Assembly (NCBI GenBank): GCA_964589415.1
Contig: CAZPRQ010000011.1
Location: 1 to 29,396, forward strand
DNA length: 29,396 bases
DNA from: CAZPRQ01 sp964589415
GTDB lineage: Bacteria; Patescibacteriota; Doudnabacteria; UBA920
Direction: 5' to 3'
Below the pieces are notes generated by a model that searched no databases, was not told the DNA's origin, and saw only the letters and a program-made list of their open reading frames with translations. The position numbers and the translations under genes were made by a program. The first letter of the stretch is position 1. Every line of letters begins with the position of its first letter. Below, in pieces: positions 22,578-29,396 of this stretch.

Positions 22578-23570
22578 TTATTCACCTTTTAAAAATTTAG
22601 CAGTTACCTCCGGGGGTATGGGATTTATGGGAATGCCTGTGGCAAATTCAAATCCGGCCCAAATGGTAATGCGGGGAAAAATGGTTAAGTGCCAATGAAA
22701 TGCCTGCTCTTCATGTTCGGCATGTACCCCGCCCCTGTCAATTGGCATGGTATGGATATAAAAATTCAATGGTGGATCTGAAAGCTTGGTATAAAGCTGA
22801 CCCAAGGTAACCTTTAAAACAAAGGAGAGATGTTTTAGTTCCTCCCCCGACATTTCTTCAAAACGCGCTCCGTGGCGTTTAGGCAAAATCCATGTTTCAA
22901 AAGGACTCCTGGAAGCGTAAGCGGAAATAACAACAAAGTGTTCGCTTTCATAAACCAAACGGTCTTTTACCAATAGTTCTTCTTTTATAATATCACAATA
23001 TACGCATTTTTTATGCTGCTCCAAATACTTATGACAGCCAATAATTTCCGAATGTACGTGCGGCGGCACAATCGGAGTGGCTAATAGCTGATAATGCGGA
23101 TGAATTACTGAAGCTCCGGCATCTCGACCATGATTGTGAAAAATTTGTACGTATGCTAATTCTTTATGGCCGGAAAGCGCCTTAATCCGTTCAATAAACA
23201 ATTTCAAAGTCATTTCGACTAACGCAATAGACTGCAAAGCCACGGGTTCGTTATGATGTCTTGTCACAATAACTTCATGGTCACCATCGCCCGAATGAGA
23301 AGTATAAAAAAGTTTATTTCTATAAACTACAGTATGCCCAAGCGCGGAAAATTTGTTTGGAATTACTCGAATTTGCCAATCTGTTCCATTCGGTATTTTT
23401 AAAATTTCCGGATTCACATGCTCATTACCGGGACAAAATACACAAGAAGCATCACGCTCCGGCATACCATGCATAACCGAATATGTCTTATACTGGTCCG
23501 GCCGCTTATTTCGGCTTGGCGCAATAAGCACCCACTGCTTTGTTATTGGATTTTGTCGAAACTCAGACAT
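22578..23570 (-). CDS. galT: Galactose-1-phosphate uridylyltransferase family protein
   Basis: 330 residues of the HIT superfamily. N-terminal MSEFRQNPITKQWVLIAPSR is typical of GalT. A zinc-like pair CVFC at residues 43-46 and CVYC near 190, and the active-site HPHYQ at 157-161 (in GalT usually HPHGQ, nucleophile His then Gln) are seen, followed by FHWHLTIFPRI at the C-terminus. GalT transfers UMP between glucose 1-phosphate and galactose 1-phosphate; the Tyr in place of Gly leaves open ADP-glucose or similar phosphorylase-type activity. No galactokinase or epimerase is in the window. It is the first gene of the metabolic block, followed by tpiA at 1 nt. A short duplication of its start lies upstream. 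Confidence 0.88.
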   Translation of the reverse strand: MSEFRQNPITKQWVLIAPSRNKRPDQYKTYSVMHGMPERDASCVFCPGNEHVNPEILKIPNGTDWQIRVIPNKFSALGHTVVYRNKLFYTSHSGDGDHEVIVTRHHNEPVALQSIALVEMTLKLFIERIKALSGHKELAYVQIFHNHGRDAGASVIHPHYQLLATPIVPPHVHSEIIGCHKYLEQHKKCVYCDIIKEELLVKDRLVYESEHFVVISAYASRSPFETWILPKRHGARFEEMSGEELKHLSFVLKVTLGQLYTKLSDPPLNFYIHTMPIDRGGVHAEHEEQAFHWHLTIFPRITIWAGFEFATGIPINPIPPEVTAKFLKGE

Positions 23571-23625
23571 AATATTTTTTATCTAGTGTGAAGATCCCGC
23601 CCTGCGGTGATCGAAATTCAGACAT
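23563..23625 (-). other. Leader ORF made by duplication of the galT start
   Basis: ATGTCTGAATTTCGA at 23611-23625 repeats the first 15 bases of galT (ATGTCTGAGTTTCGA) with one change. Read from there, a 20-codon frame (MSEFRSPQGGIFTLDKKYYV) ends in TGA inside ATGTCTGA, overlapping the galT start codon. It might be a translated leader, or the scar of a small duplication; no ribosome binding site is seen. Confidence 0.35.
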
Positions 23626-23634
23626 AAATTTAGT

Positions 23635-24168
23635 TTAATTCATATATACAAAATTTTTCCCGTAATCGGTATCCACGCTCGGCGCGCATGAAGAATCTAT
23701 AAGGGCGGCCTCGGAAACAATTGGGTTTTCCAAAGTCGCATATAAGCAAAACAGTGGGGAAGAATTGGTTCCGGCCAAATAAATCATATAGCTGGGATTG
23801 GGCCCTTTTGGATCATCTACGATATCTCTAGCTAAAAATCCTTCATTTTTTAAAACTTCAGTAACAGCCATTGGGTATGAACCCCCATCTTTATAGCCCA
23901 GCCATCCGCAGCCACAGGCAGTCGCCGGATTAGAGGGAACGGAACGCCACCCCCCGCCAGACACCTGATATGTTCCATACTTGTCAAAATAAAATTCCAA
24001 GGCTTTGCCTATTTGGGATAAATCTGCCCGTCTTTTTGCGTCCCTGGCCTTTACGCGCGCGGAGTTAAACGAAACTAAAGCCACACTGGCCAACAGCCCG
24101 ATTATAGAAACTACGACCAACAGCTCTATAAGCGTAAAACCTAAATAACTCTTAAATCTAGCCGACAT
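23635..24168 (-). CDS. Type IV pilin-like protein
   Basis: 177 residues. Leader MSARFKSYLG, then FTLIELLVVVSIIGLLASVA with Glu at +5, the same N-terminus as the pilins at 16-18 kb, then NSARVKARDAKRRADLSQIGKALEFYFDKYGTYQ. The C-terminal domain contains a Cys-Gly-Cys near residue 89 and further cysteines (LFCLYA, DSSCAP). Its start lies inside the 3' end of ruvX (11-nt overlap), so ribosomes on ruvX may reinitiate here. It is about 5.5 kb from the other pilin genes and next to galT. Function as a minor pilin or pseudopilin is inferred from the signal. Confidence 0.93.
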   Translation of the reverse strand: MSARFKSYLGFTLIELLVVVSIIGLLASVALVSFNSARVKARDAKRRADLSQIGKALEFYFDKYGTYQVSGGGWRSVPSNPATACGCGWLGYKDGGSYPMAVTEVLKNEGFLARDIVDDPKGPNPSYMIYLAGTNSSPLFCLYATLENPIVSEAALIDSSCAPSVDTDYGKNFVYMN

Positions 24169-24544
24169 TCTTTTGAGTATCTAAATAATTTTGCAAAATT
24201 ATCTGGGCCGCTAAACTGTCCACATTAATCTTTCCACCGGGAGCATTCTTCGCCATAACGGACGAAAAACGCTCGTCAAAATAATCTACGGGAACCAATG
24301 CTTTAATTTCTAATTTTGCCCCAAATTCCCTAACTTGTTTGGTTTTTTCTGTTTCATTGCCCGAGACGCCAATAGGTAAACCTAACACGATTCGAGATAT
24401 TTCATGGCTTTTTAACAGAGAAGGTAACTCGTTCCAAAATTGTTTTGGTTGTAAAATGTCCAATTCGCGCGCCAATATTAAATTTTCATCACTCACTGCC
24501 AACCCTATCCTCCGATGGCCGTAATCTATCCCCAATATTTTCAT
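24158..24544 (-). CDS. ruvX: Putative pre-16S rRNA nuclease RuvX/YqgF
   Basis: 128 residues of the RNase H-like YqgF family, which matures the 5' end of 16S rRNA. N-terminal MKILGIDYGHRRIGLAVSDE has the first catalytic Asp; RIVLGLPIGVSGNETEKTKQV lies near residues 52-72; VPVDYFDERFSSVMA near 81-95 carries the second acidic set, and the C-terminal DSLAAQIILQNYL closes the fold. Length is normal. It follows htrA after 8 nt and overlaps the pilin gene by 11 nt (ATGTCGGCTAG). Confidence 0.95.
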   Translation of the reverse strand: MKILGIDYGHRRIGLAVSDENLILARELDILQPKQFWNELPSLLKSHEISRIVLGLPIGVSGNETEKTKQVREFGAKLEIKALVPVDYFDERFSSVMAKNAPGGKINVDSLAAQIILQNYLDTQKNVG

Positions 24545-24552
24545 ATAATGGA

Positions 24553-25800
24553 CTACTTCATTTCTTCCAAAATTACTACCATGTCTTTTTCCTGTCCCCT
24601 GTGAAATATTTTCAGCTCAATTTGTTCGCCCGCGTTTTTTCTCCCAATAAGCCGTGTTAAAGTTTCGCCATGTCCCAACTTTACTCCGTCAACCTCAAGA
24701 ATTATATCTCCGGCGACCAAACCCGCCTTATCCGCGGGACTGCCCGGTATAACCGCGTATTCGGACATCCTATTGCCGTGTATGACCAGTGCTCCATAAT
24801 CTATCTGCAAGTTTTCCACTTTCGCGATTTGCGGAGTAATAATAATATATCTCACCCCCAGATAAGGTTTAATTATTTTTCCATTTTTGTCGTAACTGTC
24901 CAATGACCTCTTTGCATCATTGGATGGTATGGCAAAACCGACCAACTGCCCTTCTCTGTCCACTGCCGTATTTATGCCAATAACCATACCGGCGCTATTT
25001 AACAATGGTCCGCCGGAATTGCCTGGGTTTATAGCCGCGTCTGTTTGAATAACGCCTTCTAAATTTTCAAATCCAGCTTGATCGTTTGCGCCCACACTTC
25101 TGCCTATACCGGATATTATGCCGGTAGTTACTGTATTTTTATACTGCCCCAAAGAATTGCCAATTGCTATAACTTTTTGACCAATCTGCAAACTGGATGA
25201 ATCCGCCAATTCCAAATATGGCGCATTTTCCATGTCTACCTTGATTATTGCCAAGTCATTCTTTGGATCCCTGGCCACTACTTGTGCCTCATATTCCTTA
25301 TCGTCTTGAGTAATAACAGTATAACTTGCTTCTTCGTCCTGAACCACATGCTTATTTGTCAAAATCAATCCTTCCGCCGAAACAAAAAATCCACTACCGG
25401 CTCCAATTTGCTGTATGTTCGGAGAGGTGTCTCCTGAGGGTTCTTCTAGAGGAAGTCCCCAAAATGGAAAATCGAAAGGATTATATTCAAACGACCTATA
25501 CCTGCCGACATCTTTACTAACCACAATGGACACGACTGCCGGACTGGCTTTTTTTACCGCTTCTATAACTCCTGATTCTTCTTCCAAAAGAATGGTTTTA
25601 GACACAGGGTTACTAGCCGATGACCCAAGAAGTAACGCCTGCCCCTTGGGAGTCCCGGCCAAAAACCACACTCCCAAAGCCCCTCCAACGCTTCCGGCCA
25701 TTAAGCTTATTACAACTACGAAAATTATAAGGTTTTTGCCAAAAGAAAGTTGTTTGGAAATATCAATTTTTTTTTCAGAAAAATTATTTTCAGTAAACAT
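24553..25800 (-). CDS. htrA: HtrA/DegP-like serine protease (S1C) with PDZ domain
   Basis: 415 residues, envelope protein quality-control protease. A cytoplasmic tail (1-20) precedes one membrane helix at about 23-47. The trypsin-like domain holds the triad H151 (TNKHVVQ), D182 (KNDLAIIKV) and S262 (NPGNSGGPL), with oxyanion-loop residues intact. One PDZ domain occupies about residues 310-410 (GVRYIIITP, then AGLVAGDIILEVDGVKLG). A Ser/Gly/Pro-rich stretch around 105-130 resembles the flexible LA loop. The gene has an extended -10 promoter and an AAAGGG ribosome site 8 nt before its ATG. It begins a transcript that probably continues through ruvX and a pilin into galT. Confidence 0.96.
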   Translation of the reverse strand: MFTENNFSEKKIDISKQLSFGKNLIIFVVVISLMAGSVGGALGVWFLAGTPKGQALLLGSSASNPVSKTILLEEESGVIEAVKKASPAVVSIVVSKDVGRYRSFEYNPFDFPFWGLPLEEPSGDTSPNIQQIGAGSGFFVSAEGLILTNKHVVQDEEASYTVITQDDKEYEAQVVARDPKNDLAIIKVDMENAPYLELADSSSLQIGQKVIAIGNSLGQYKNTVTTGIISGIGRSVGANDQAGFENLEGVIQTDAAINPGNSGGPLLNSAGMVIGINTAVDREGQLVGFAIPSNDAKRSLDSYDKNGKIIKPYLGVRYIIITPQIAKVENLQIDYGALVIHGNRMSEYAVIPGSPADKAGLVAGDIILEVDGVKLGHGETLTRLIGRKNAGEQIELKIFHRGQEKDMVVILEEMK

Positions 25801-25833
25801 ATAATTACCCTTTTAATCATTTCTTCTTATAAT

Positions 25834-25842
25834 ATTATACCA
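25834..25842 (-). promoter_or_regulatory. htrA promoter, extended -10
   Basis: Minus strand TTTGTGG followed by TATAAT (25834-25839), with TGG directly before the -10; the string matches that of the sugar kinase promoter. The -10 is itself part of a palindrome TATAATATTATA. Transcription would begin near 25827 and the leader, about 27 nt, includes an AAAGGG. Confidence 0.6.
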
Positions 25843-25856
25843 CAAACGCTAAAAAC

Positions 25857-26018
25857 TCATTTTGCATTAAGTTTAGACGAACGCGCTTGCTTTTGCCAAT
25901 GCATTTCCTCAAACAGTATCAGCGCCTCAGGCACCTTGGCCAAGCATCTAAATCCTGTCGTACTTGAAATTAAACGCACGTCGGCAATACTAAGCTTAAT
26001 TAGCGCTATTAAACGCAT
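25857..26018 (-). CDS. Possible 53-residue protein in the gap before htrA
   Basis: An ATG at 26018, inside the 3' end of the preceding gene (23-nt overlap), opens a frame of 53 codons ending in TGA at 25857. The product would begin MRLIALIKLSIADVRLISS and continue KVPEALILFEEMHWQKQ, helical and amphipathic looking. No ribosome binding site, no recognised family, and the length is within chance for AT-moderate DNA. Overlap coupling to the preceding gene is the only support. Confidence 0.2.
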   Translation of the reverse strand: MRLIALIKLSIADVRLISSTTGFRCLAKVPEALILFEEMHWQKQARSSKLNAK

Positions 26019-27669
26019 TGGGGTCCTGGCATCCCCTTGGATACTTGGCGCATTCTTGCCGTAAAAGTTCGTTCGCGTCTGGCGCGGGGGCAGGCGGACT
26101 GTACAGGGTATCCGACGTAGGCAAAACCAAATTTATTTGGGCGGCGGCTAAGCAGGTTGACTGCTCCTTTAAAACCCCAATGGGGCTATTGTTGCCTGTC
26201 GCGCCTCGAAAAACAAATTTGTTAACAAGCGTTTCTGTCATTTTACTTACCATTTCGCTAATAAAATTTTTCGAATTCTGAACGCCTAAACTCATAAGTG
26301 AATTAAAGCTCGCTCTTTGAGCGCTGACAATATTATTTATGGAAATTGAAATGGAATTTTTAAAAATATCTCTGGGGGCTTTTAATCCAGGGCTAATTAA
26401 TTCCCGTTCAGCCGCTTTTTCCGCTTCTGTTTCCGCCTGGGAAGCCAAATCTTCGTAATAAGACTTCCAACCTCCCGGTGAAGCTAAATAATTTCCAACT
26501 CTAGCCATTTTCTCGTAATAATCGGGGTCATTGGGATCTATAATAGAAGGATCGAAACCTAAATACTCCTGGGCTTTGGCTTTAAAAACCGGTTGTAAAT
26601 TCTGGGGCTTGGAACCGCACTGCAATTTAGGAATAAATTTCTTAATAATTTTTCTATCCAGCGAATCTTGTACATATTTGGTCAAATAGTCATCTATATA
26701 CTGTCCAGACACCAACGCATCGGAGTAAAACAAAAAATTTGCTATCAAGTAATTCTCTTCAATTTTTGCTATGACCTTTTCCAAAAATCGTCCCATAAAC
26801 TTTGAAAAAGAGTTTGCCAACCCTTCTTCAACGGCTTCCCGAATTATCCTCGGAATATCTCCCATGGTAATTGTAATATCGCCAACTCCGAAAAGCGCAT
26901 GCGCGGTCTTAACAAAAACAGATTTTTTTTCTTTTGCCTGGACAATATAATACGGCGCGATAACCGTCCCCGCCAGCTTGTATTTATTTTCTATTTTCTC
27001 AAGCTCCTGATCATAGAGCTTTGCCTGCTCATTGACAATAACGTAAGATCTGTATACTTCGTCCCACGGGTTCTCATCTAGACTCCTGGCATAACTTTCA
27101 GAAGCGGACAATAAATCGCCATAGGCCTCATACATACCCGCGAAACGCCTTTGCAGCTCAATAGCCTCCTCTGGGGTTTCAAGTTTCAATAGCTGCTGGT
27201 AAAAATCTTCAAATTCGCTTTTAGCTGCCAATGAAGCATCAATATCGGAAGCAAAAAGCTTGGGGGTGGACTTTTTGGCTTGAGTGCTAAAATACAACGC
27301 GAGTCCGGTACTGCGCGACAAATAATCAATTATACCATCTTTTCCGGAATACTCGGTAACTGCGAAAAGCTTACTTTCTATTTCAGGCTGAACTATAATC
27401 TGGCTTATACGCAAATCTTCCTCAATCTGCCTTCGTATATCGCTTTCATCTATAACCTGTTTGAAAGTCTCTTTACTGGCTTGTGAGTCCACGTTTAACG
27501 ACTCCAAATAATTCAAATAAGCTTCCACATCAATTTGCCGATCATCATTTTTTAACGGAACCTCAACATAACTAAATTTTCCCCGATTCCACAAAGAAAC
27601 AATGGTGAGAAGTAAAATTAATATGACTACAGTGAAAAAATATTTTTTTTGCTCTTTTGTTTCAAGCAT
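25996..27669 (-). CDS. Membrane-anchored protein of unknown function
   Basis: 557 residues. A short basic N-terminus leads into one membrane helix at about residues 10-26 (FFTVVILILLLTIVSLW). The rest is mainly charged and helical; residues about 185-235 (MYEAYGDLLSASESYARSLDE, then VYRSYVIVNEQAKLYDQELEKIENKYKL) resemble TPR-like or coiled-coil helices. A region around 425-445 (AETEAEKAAEREL) is likely coiled-coil. The last 60 residues hold cysteines in STCLAAAQ, RQECAKYPRGCQDP and a proline-rich stretch, suggesting an extracytoplasmic tail. No family was recognised. An AAGGAG lies 8 nt before the ATG, with a promoter upstream. It is the first gene after dnaX and precedes htrA. Confidence 0.85.
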   Translation of the reverse strand: MLETKEQKKYFFTVVILILLLTIVSLWNRGKFSYVEVPLKNDDRQIDVEAYLNYLESLNVDSQASKETFKQVIDESDIRRQIEEDLRISQIIVQPEIESKLFAVTEYSGKDGIIDYLSRSTGLALYFSTQAKKSTPKLFASDIDASLAAKSEFEDFYQQLLKLETPEEAIELQRRFAGMYEAYGDLLSASESYARSLDENPWDEVYRSYVIVNEQAKLYDQELEKIENKYKLAGTVIAPYYIVQAKEKKSVFVKTAHALFGVGDITITMGDIPRIIREAVEEGLANSFSKFMGRFLEKVIAKIEENYLIANFLFYSDALVSGQYIDDYLTKYVQDSLDRKIIKKFIPKLQCGSKPQNLQPVFKAKAQEYLGFDPSIIDPNDPDYYEKMARVGNYLASPGGWKSYYEDLASQAETEAEKAAERELISPGLKAPRDIFKNSISISINNIVSAQRASFNSLMSLGVQNSKNFISEMVSKMTETLVNKFVFRGATGNNSPIGVLKEQSTCLAAAQINLVLPTSDTLYSPPAPAPDANELLRQECAKYPRGCQDPNAFNSAN

Positions 27670-27686
27670 GCGTTTTTCTCCTTAAA

Positions 27687-27715
27687 AATATAGTTATGAC
27701 GAAAAAATTGGACAA
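27687..27715 (-). promoter_or_regulatory. Promoter of the 557-residue membrane protein gene
   Basis: Minus strand: -35 TTGTCC (27710-27715), 17-bp spacer, -10 TATATT (27687-27692). Transcription would start near 27680, just at the Shine-Dalgarno AAGGAG (27678-27683), which leaves a very short leader. The 117-nt gap around it also holds the inverted repeat CAGTTA/TAACTG but no clear terminator for dnaX. Confidence 0.45.
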
Positions 27716-27786
27716 TAGATTGACACGGCCTATATTCAGTCAGTTATTCATTCTAACTGCGTTAAAAATGCCTTGCGCTAAATAAC

Positions 27787-29331
27787 TTAATCCATAACTT
27801 CTCCGCCAAAAATCTTAAGCGCCTCTCCAAGCGATTCTGGCGTAGGCCGCGCGTCTACCGCGTCATCTTTTACCATTTGAGCAACAACTCCCAAAGTTTT
27901 ACCGGAAATTTTTTCCACTGCCTCCGCAAGCTGCATTAAGTGTTTGGGGTTTTCTAAATTTTGTTTGTGGAAAGCGTATTTTACGCCTAAAATTATTTGT
28001 CCGTCTAAAACAGCCTGAATGGGCGAGTTTTTTACCAAATTTGCCAACGGACCGTTTATGTCTTTAATTTTATCTATTACTGCTGGCCAAAATAAGCGCA
28101 CTTCAGGCAAACTAATTTCATTATTAATTTTTGCGTTCTGCCCCAATACCGATGCTGCCACCCCATTTGGCTGGACGGAATTTTTTGGCTTGTTTAATTT
28201 TTCCAAGGCTGGATCGGCATGTTGTATAATTGATGGCTTGCTTAAATTTTTGGCCGAATACTTATGCGCGGCTTCTGCCGCGGCCAGCAAAATAGGAATA
28301 TCAGCACTGGGTGAATCCCCAATTTCTTTATACGATCTTAAAAACAAACGGATTATAAACATAAGTTCTGGCAAACTTATATTTAAAACCATACCTCGCA
28401 AGACTTCTTGCTTTTCCGCGTCAAGCTCTGAACCCTGAAAGTGCCCTGTCATTTTTAACGTCAACGCCTTACGTAAATACTCCAAAAAATCCTTATTAAA
28501 AATAGAAAAATCCACCCCCTGTTCTGACAAAGCAATAACAAATGAGGGTATTGCTTCAACTTGACCGTAAATTAACTTGGTAAGTAATTCTTCACACCTG
28601 GCAACGTCCGTAACTCCCAACTGTGCGCGAACATCTTCCATGGTCGCCTGCTCGCCCAAGGTAAGAACCTTTTCCATAAGCGACAGAGCGTCCCGACCGC
28701 CTCCCTCGGCCTGCTCTGCGACAAGTTCTACAACACCCGTCTGAAGCTTAACTTTTTCCTGCTTGAGAACGTAAGATAAATAAATGACTAAATCTTCCTT
28801 AGAAATTCTCTTAAAATCAAACCGCTGAGATCTGGAAATTATGGTCGCCGGCACCTTACTTATTTCCGTAGTGGCCAAAATAAAAATCGCGTGAAGTGGA
28901 GGTTCTTCCAAAGTCTTAAGCAAAGCGTTAAACGCCCCTTTTGAAAGCATGTGAACCTCATCAATAATAAAAACCTTATAGCGTCCGGCGCTGGGGCTGA
29001 ATTTCACGTGTTCAATTAAATCCCGAATATTATCAACTCCTGTACTGGATGCCGCGTCAATCTCCACTAAATCCATGTATCTGCCATGCTCAGTCTGTTT
29101 GCACACTTGGCATTTTCCGCAAGGTTCACCATCTTTTATTTTCAAACAGTTCAGAGCTTTGGCCAATATGCGGGCAATGGAAGTCTTCCCCACTCCCCGC
29201 ATGCCCGTAAAAATATAGGCATGCGAAATTTGGCCACTGTCAACTTGGCTTTTTAAGGTTTGTATTATTTGCCTTTGACCCACCACTTCAGAAAATGTCT
29301 GAGGCCTGTATTTTCTATAAAGTACTGTCAT
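27787..29331 (-). CDS. dnaX: DNA polymerase III subunit gamma/tau
   Basis: 514 residues. AAA+ clamp-loader ATPase. Walker A GMRGVGKT at residues 43-50, zinc-binding cysteines at 62, 71, 74 and 77 (NC, then CGKCQVC), Walker B FIIDEVHML at about 121-129, sensor 1 region LATTEISKVPATIISRSQRF near 150-170. After the clamp-loader core come domain III helices and a variable C-terminal part rich in Lys and Asn (about 380-410), with a conserved-looking last 110 residues that may bind other polymerase subunits. Its length fits a tau-like form. No obvious slippery A-run with a stop was found. It has no Shine-Dalgarno site. R1 copy 3 lies about 10 nt upstream in opposite orientation. Confidence 0.96.
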   Translation of the reverse strand: MTVLYRKYRPQTFSEVVGQRQIIQTLKSQVDSGQISHAYIFTGMRGVGKTSIARILAKALNCLKIKDGEPCGKCQVCKQTEHGRYMDLVEIDAASSTGVDNIRDLIEHVKFSPSAGRYKVFIIDEVHMLSKGAFNALLKTLEEPPLHAIFILATTEISKVPATIISRSQRFDFKRISKEDLVIYLSYVLKQEKVKLQTGVVELVAEQAEGGGRDALSLMEKVLTLGEQATMEDVRAQLGVTDVARCEELLTKLIYGQVEAIPSFVIALSEQGVDFSIFNKDFLEYLRKALTLKMTGHFQGSELDAEKQEVLRGMVLNISLPELMFIIRLFLRSYKEIGDSPSADIPILLAAAEAAHKYSAKNLSKPSIIQHADPALEKLNKPKNSVQPNGVAASVLGQNAKINNEISLPEVRLFWPAVIDKIKDINGPLANLVKNSPIQAVLDGQIILGVKYAFHKQNLENPKHLMQLAEAVEKISGKTLGVVAQMVKDDAVDARPTPESLGEALKIFGGEVMD

Positions 29332-29342
29332 AAAAAAATAGT

Positions 29343-29396
29343 TTTAGGACTTACGCGCTTGCCATTGTTTGCAACTGGCAAAGCCAGATTGCTTCA
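29343..29396 (+). repeat. Intergenic repeat R1, copy 3 (cut by window end)
   Basis: Plus strand: block 1 GGACTTACGCGCTTG (29347-29361), 15-nt gap, block 2 GGCAAAGCCAGAT (29377-29389). Block 1 differs from copy 1 at a single base. Here block 2 sits in a strong hairpin: GCAA-CTGGC, loop AAA, GCCAG-A-TTGC. TTGCCA upstream can also pair with TGGCAA. The orientation is opposite to dnaX, unlike the two other copies relative to their genes. The 3' part lies beyond the window. Confidence 0.6.

Noticed and set aside
25874..25905. ACGCGCTTG resembling R1 block 1 before htrA
   Set aside because: Block 2 is missing at the expected spacing, and the match is only part of block 1.
27720..27755. Plus-strand TTGACA in the gap before dnaX
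   Set aside because: No -10 box at proper distance and no plus-strand gene follows.
27787..29331. Search for a programmed frameshift in dnaX
   Set aside because: A-rich runs such as those near 28035 and 28180 exist, but no slippery heptamer with stop and stem-loop like that of E. coli could be supported.

Overview
The window reads as an accessory-poor, tightly packed stretch of a small bacterial chromosome, most likely from the Patescibacteria (Candidate Phyla Radiation). This is an inference from the gene set and style, not from a marker gene: a moderately AT-rich sequence, short gaps, few Shine-Dalgarno sites, a two-subunit transketolase, several type IV pilin-like genes sharing one N-terminus, a PEGA-domain membrane protein, and almost every gene on one strand. 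TGA is used as a real stop (tpiA ends in TGA), so UGA has not been reassigned. No tRNA, rRNA, CRISPR array or IS transposase was seen. No gene-free stretch exceeds about 230 bases.

Layout from the upstream end of the minus strand (right) to the left: dnaX (27787-29331); an unrecognised 557-residue membrane-anchored protein (25996-27669); htrA, ruvX and a pilin, with ruvX and the pilin overlapping; then a long carbon-metabolism block: galT, tpiA, rpiB, rpe, a DUF559 nuclease cassette, the two transketolase subunits, three pilins with a small membrane protein, a PfkB-family sugar kinase, fba, gap, pgk. After that come an ABC1/UbiB-type kinase, a small phasin-like protein and a small membrane protein. 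A radical SAM gene with its own promoter, strong ribosome binding site and terminators is set between these and eno, gpmI, recJ and an RNase HI gene. The left end has a plus-strand PEGA gene divergent from mreB.

Together the enzymes cover triose phosphate to phosphoenolpyruvate (fba, tpiA, gap, pgk, gpmI, eno) and most of the non-oxidative pentose phosphate branch (tkt, rpe, rpiB). No classical 6-phosphofructokinase is present; the PfkB-family kinase directly upstream of fba is a candidate for that step.

The most interesting unexplained signals are intergenic. Element R1 is present three times (upstream of mreB, upstream of recJ, and beside dnaX in opposite orientation), with two conserved blocks at constant spacing. 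Element R2 lies directly before the start codons of gap and rpiB, with a hairpin next to the possible ribosome binding site. There is also a perfect 40-bp palindrome before the sugar kinase, a pair of divergent promoters whose -35 boxes coincide, and a short duplication of the galT start that makes a 20-codon leader ORF.
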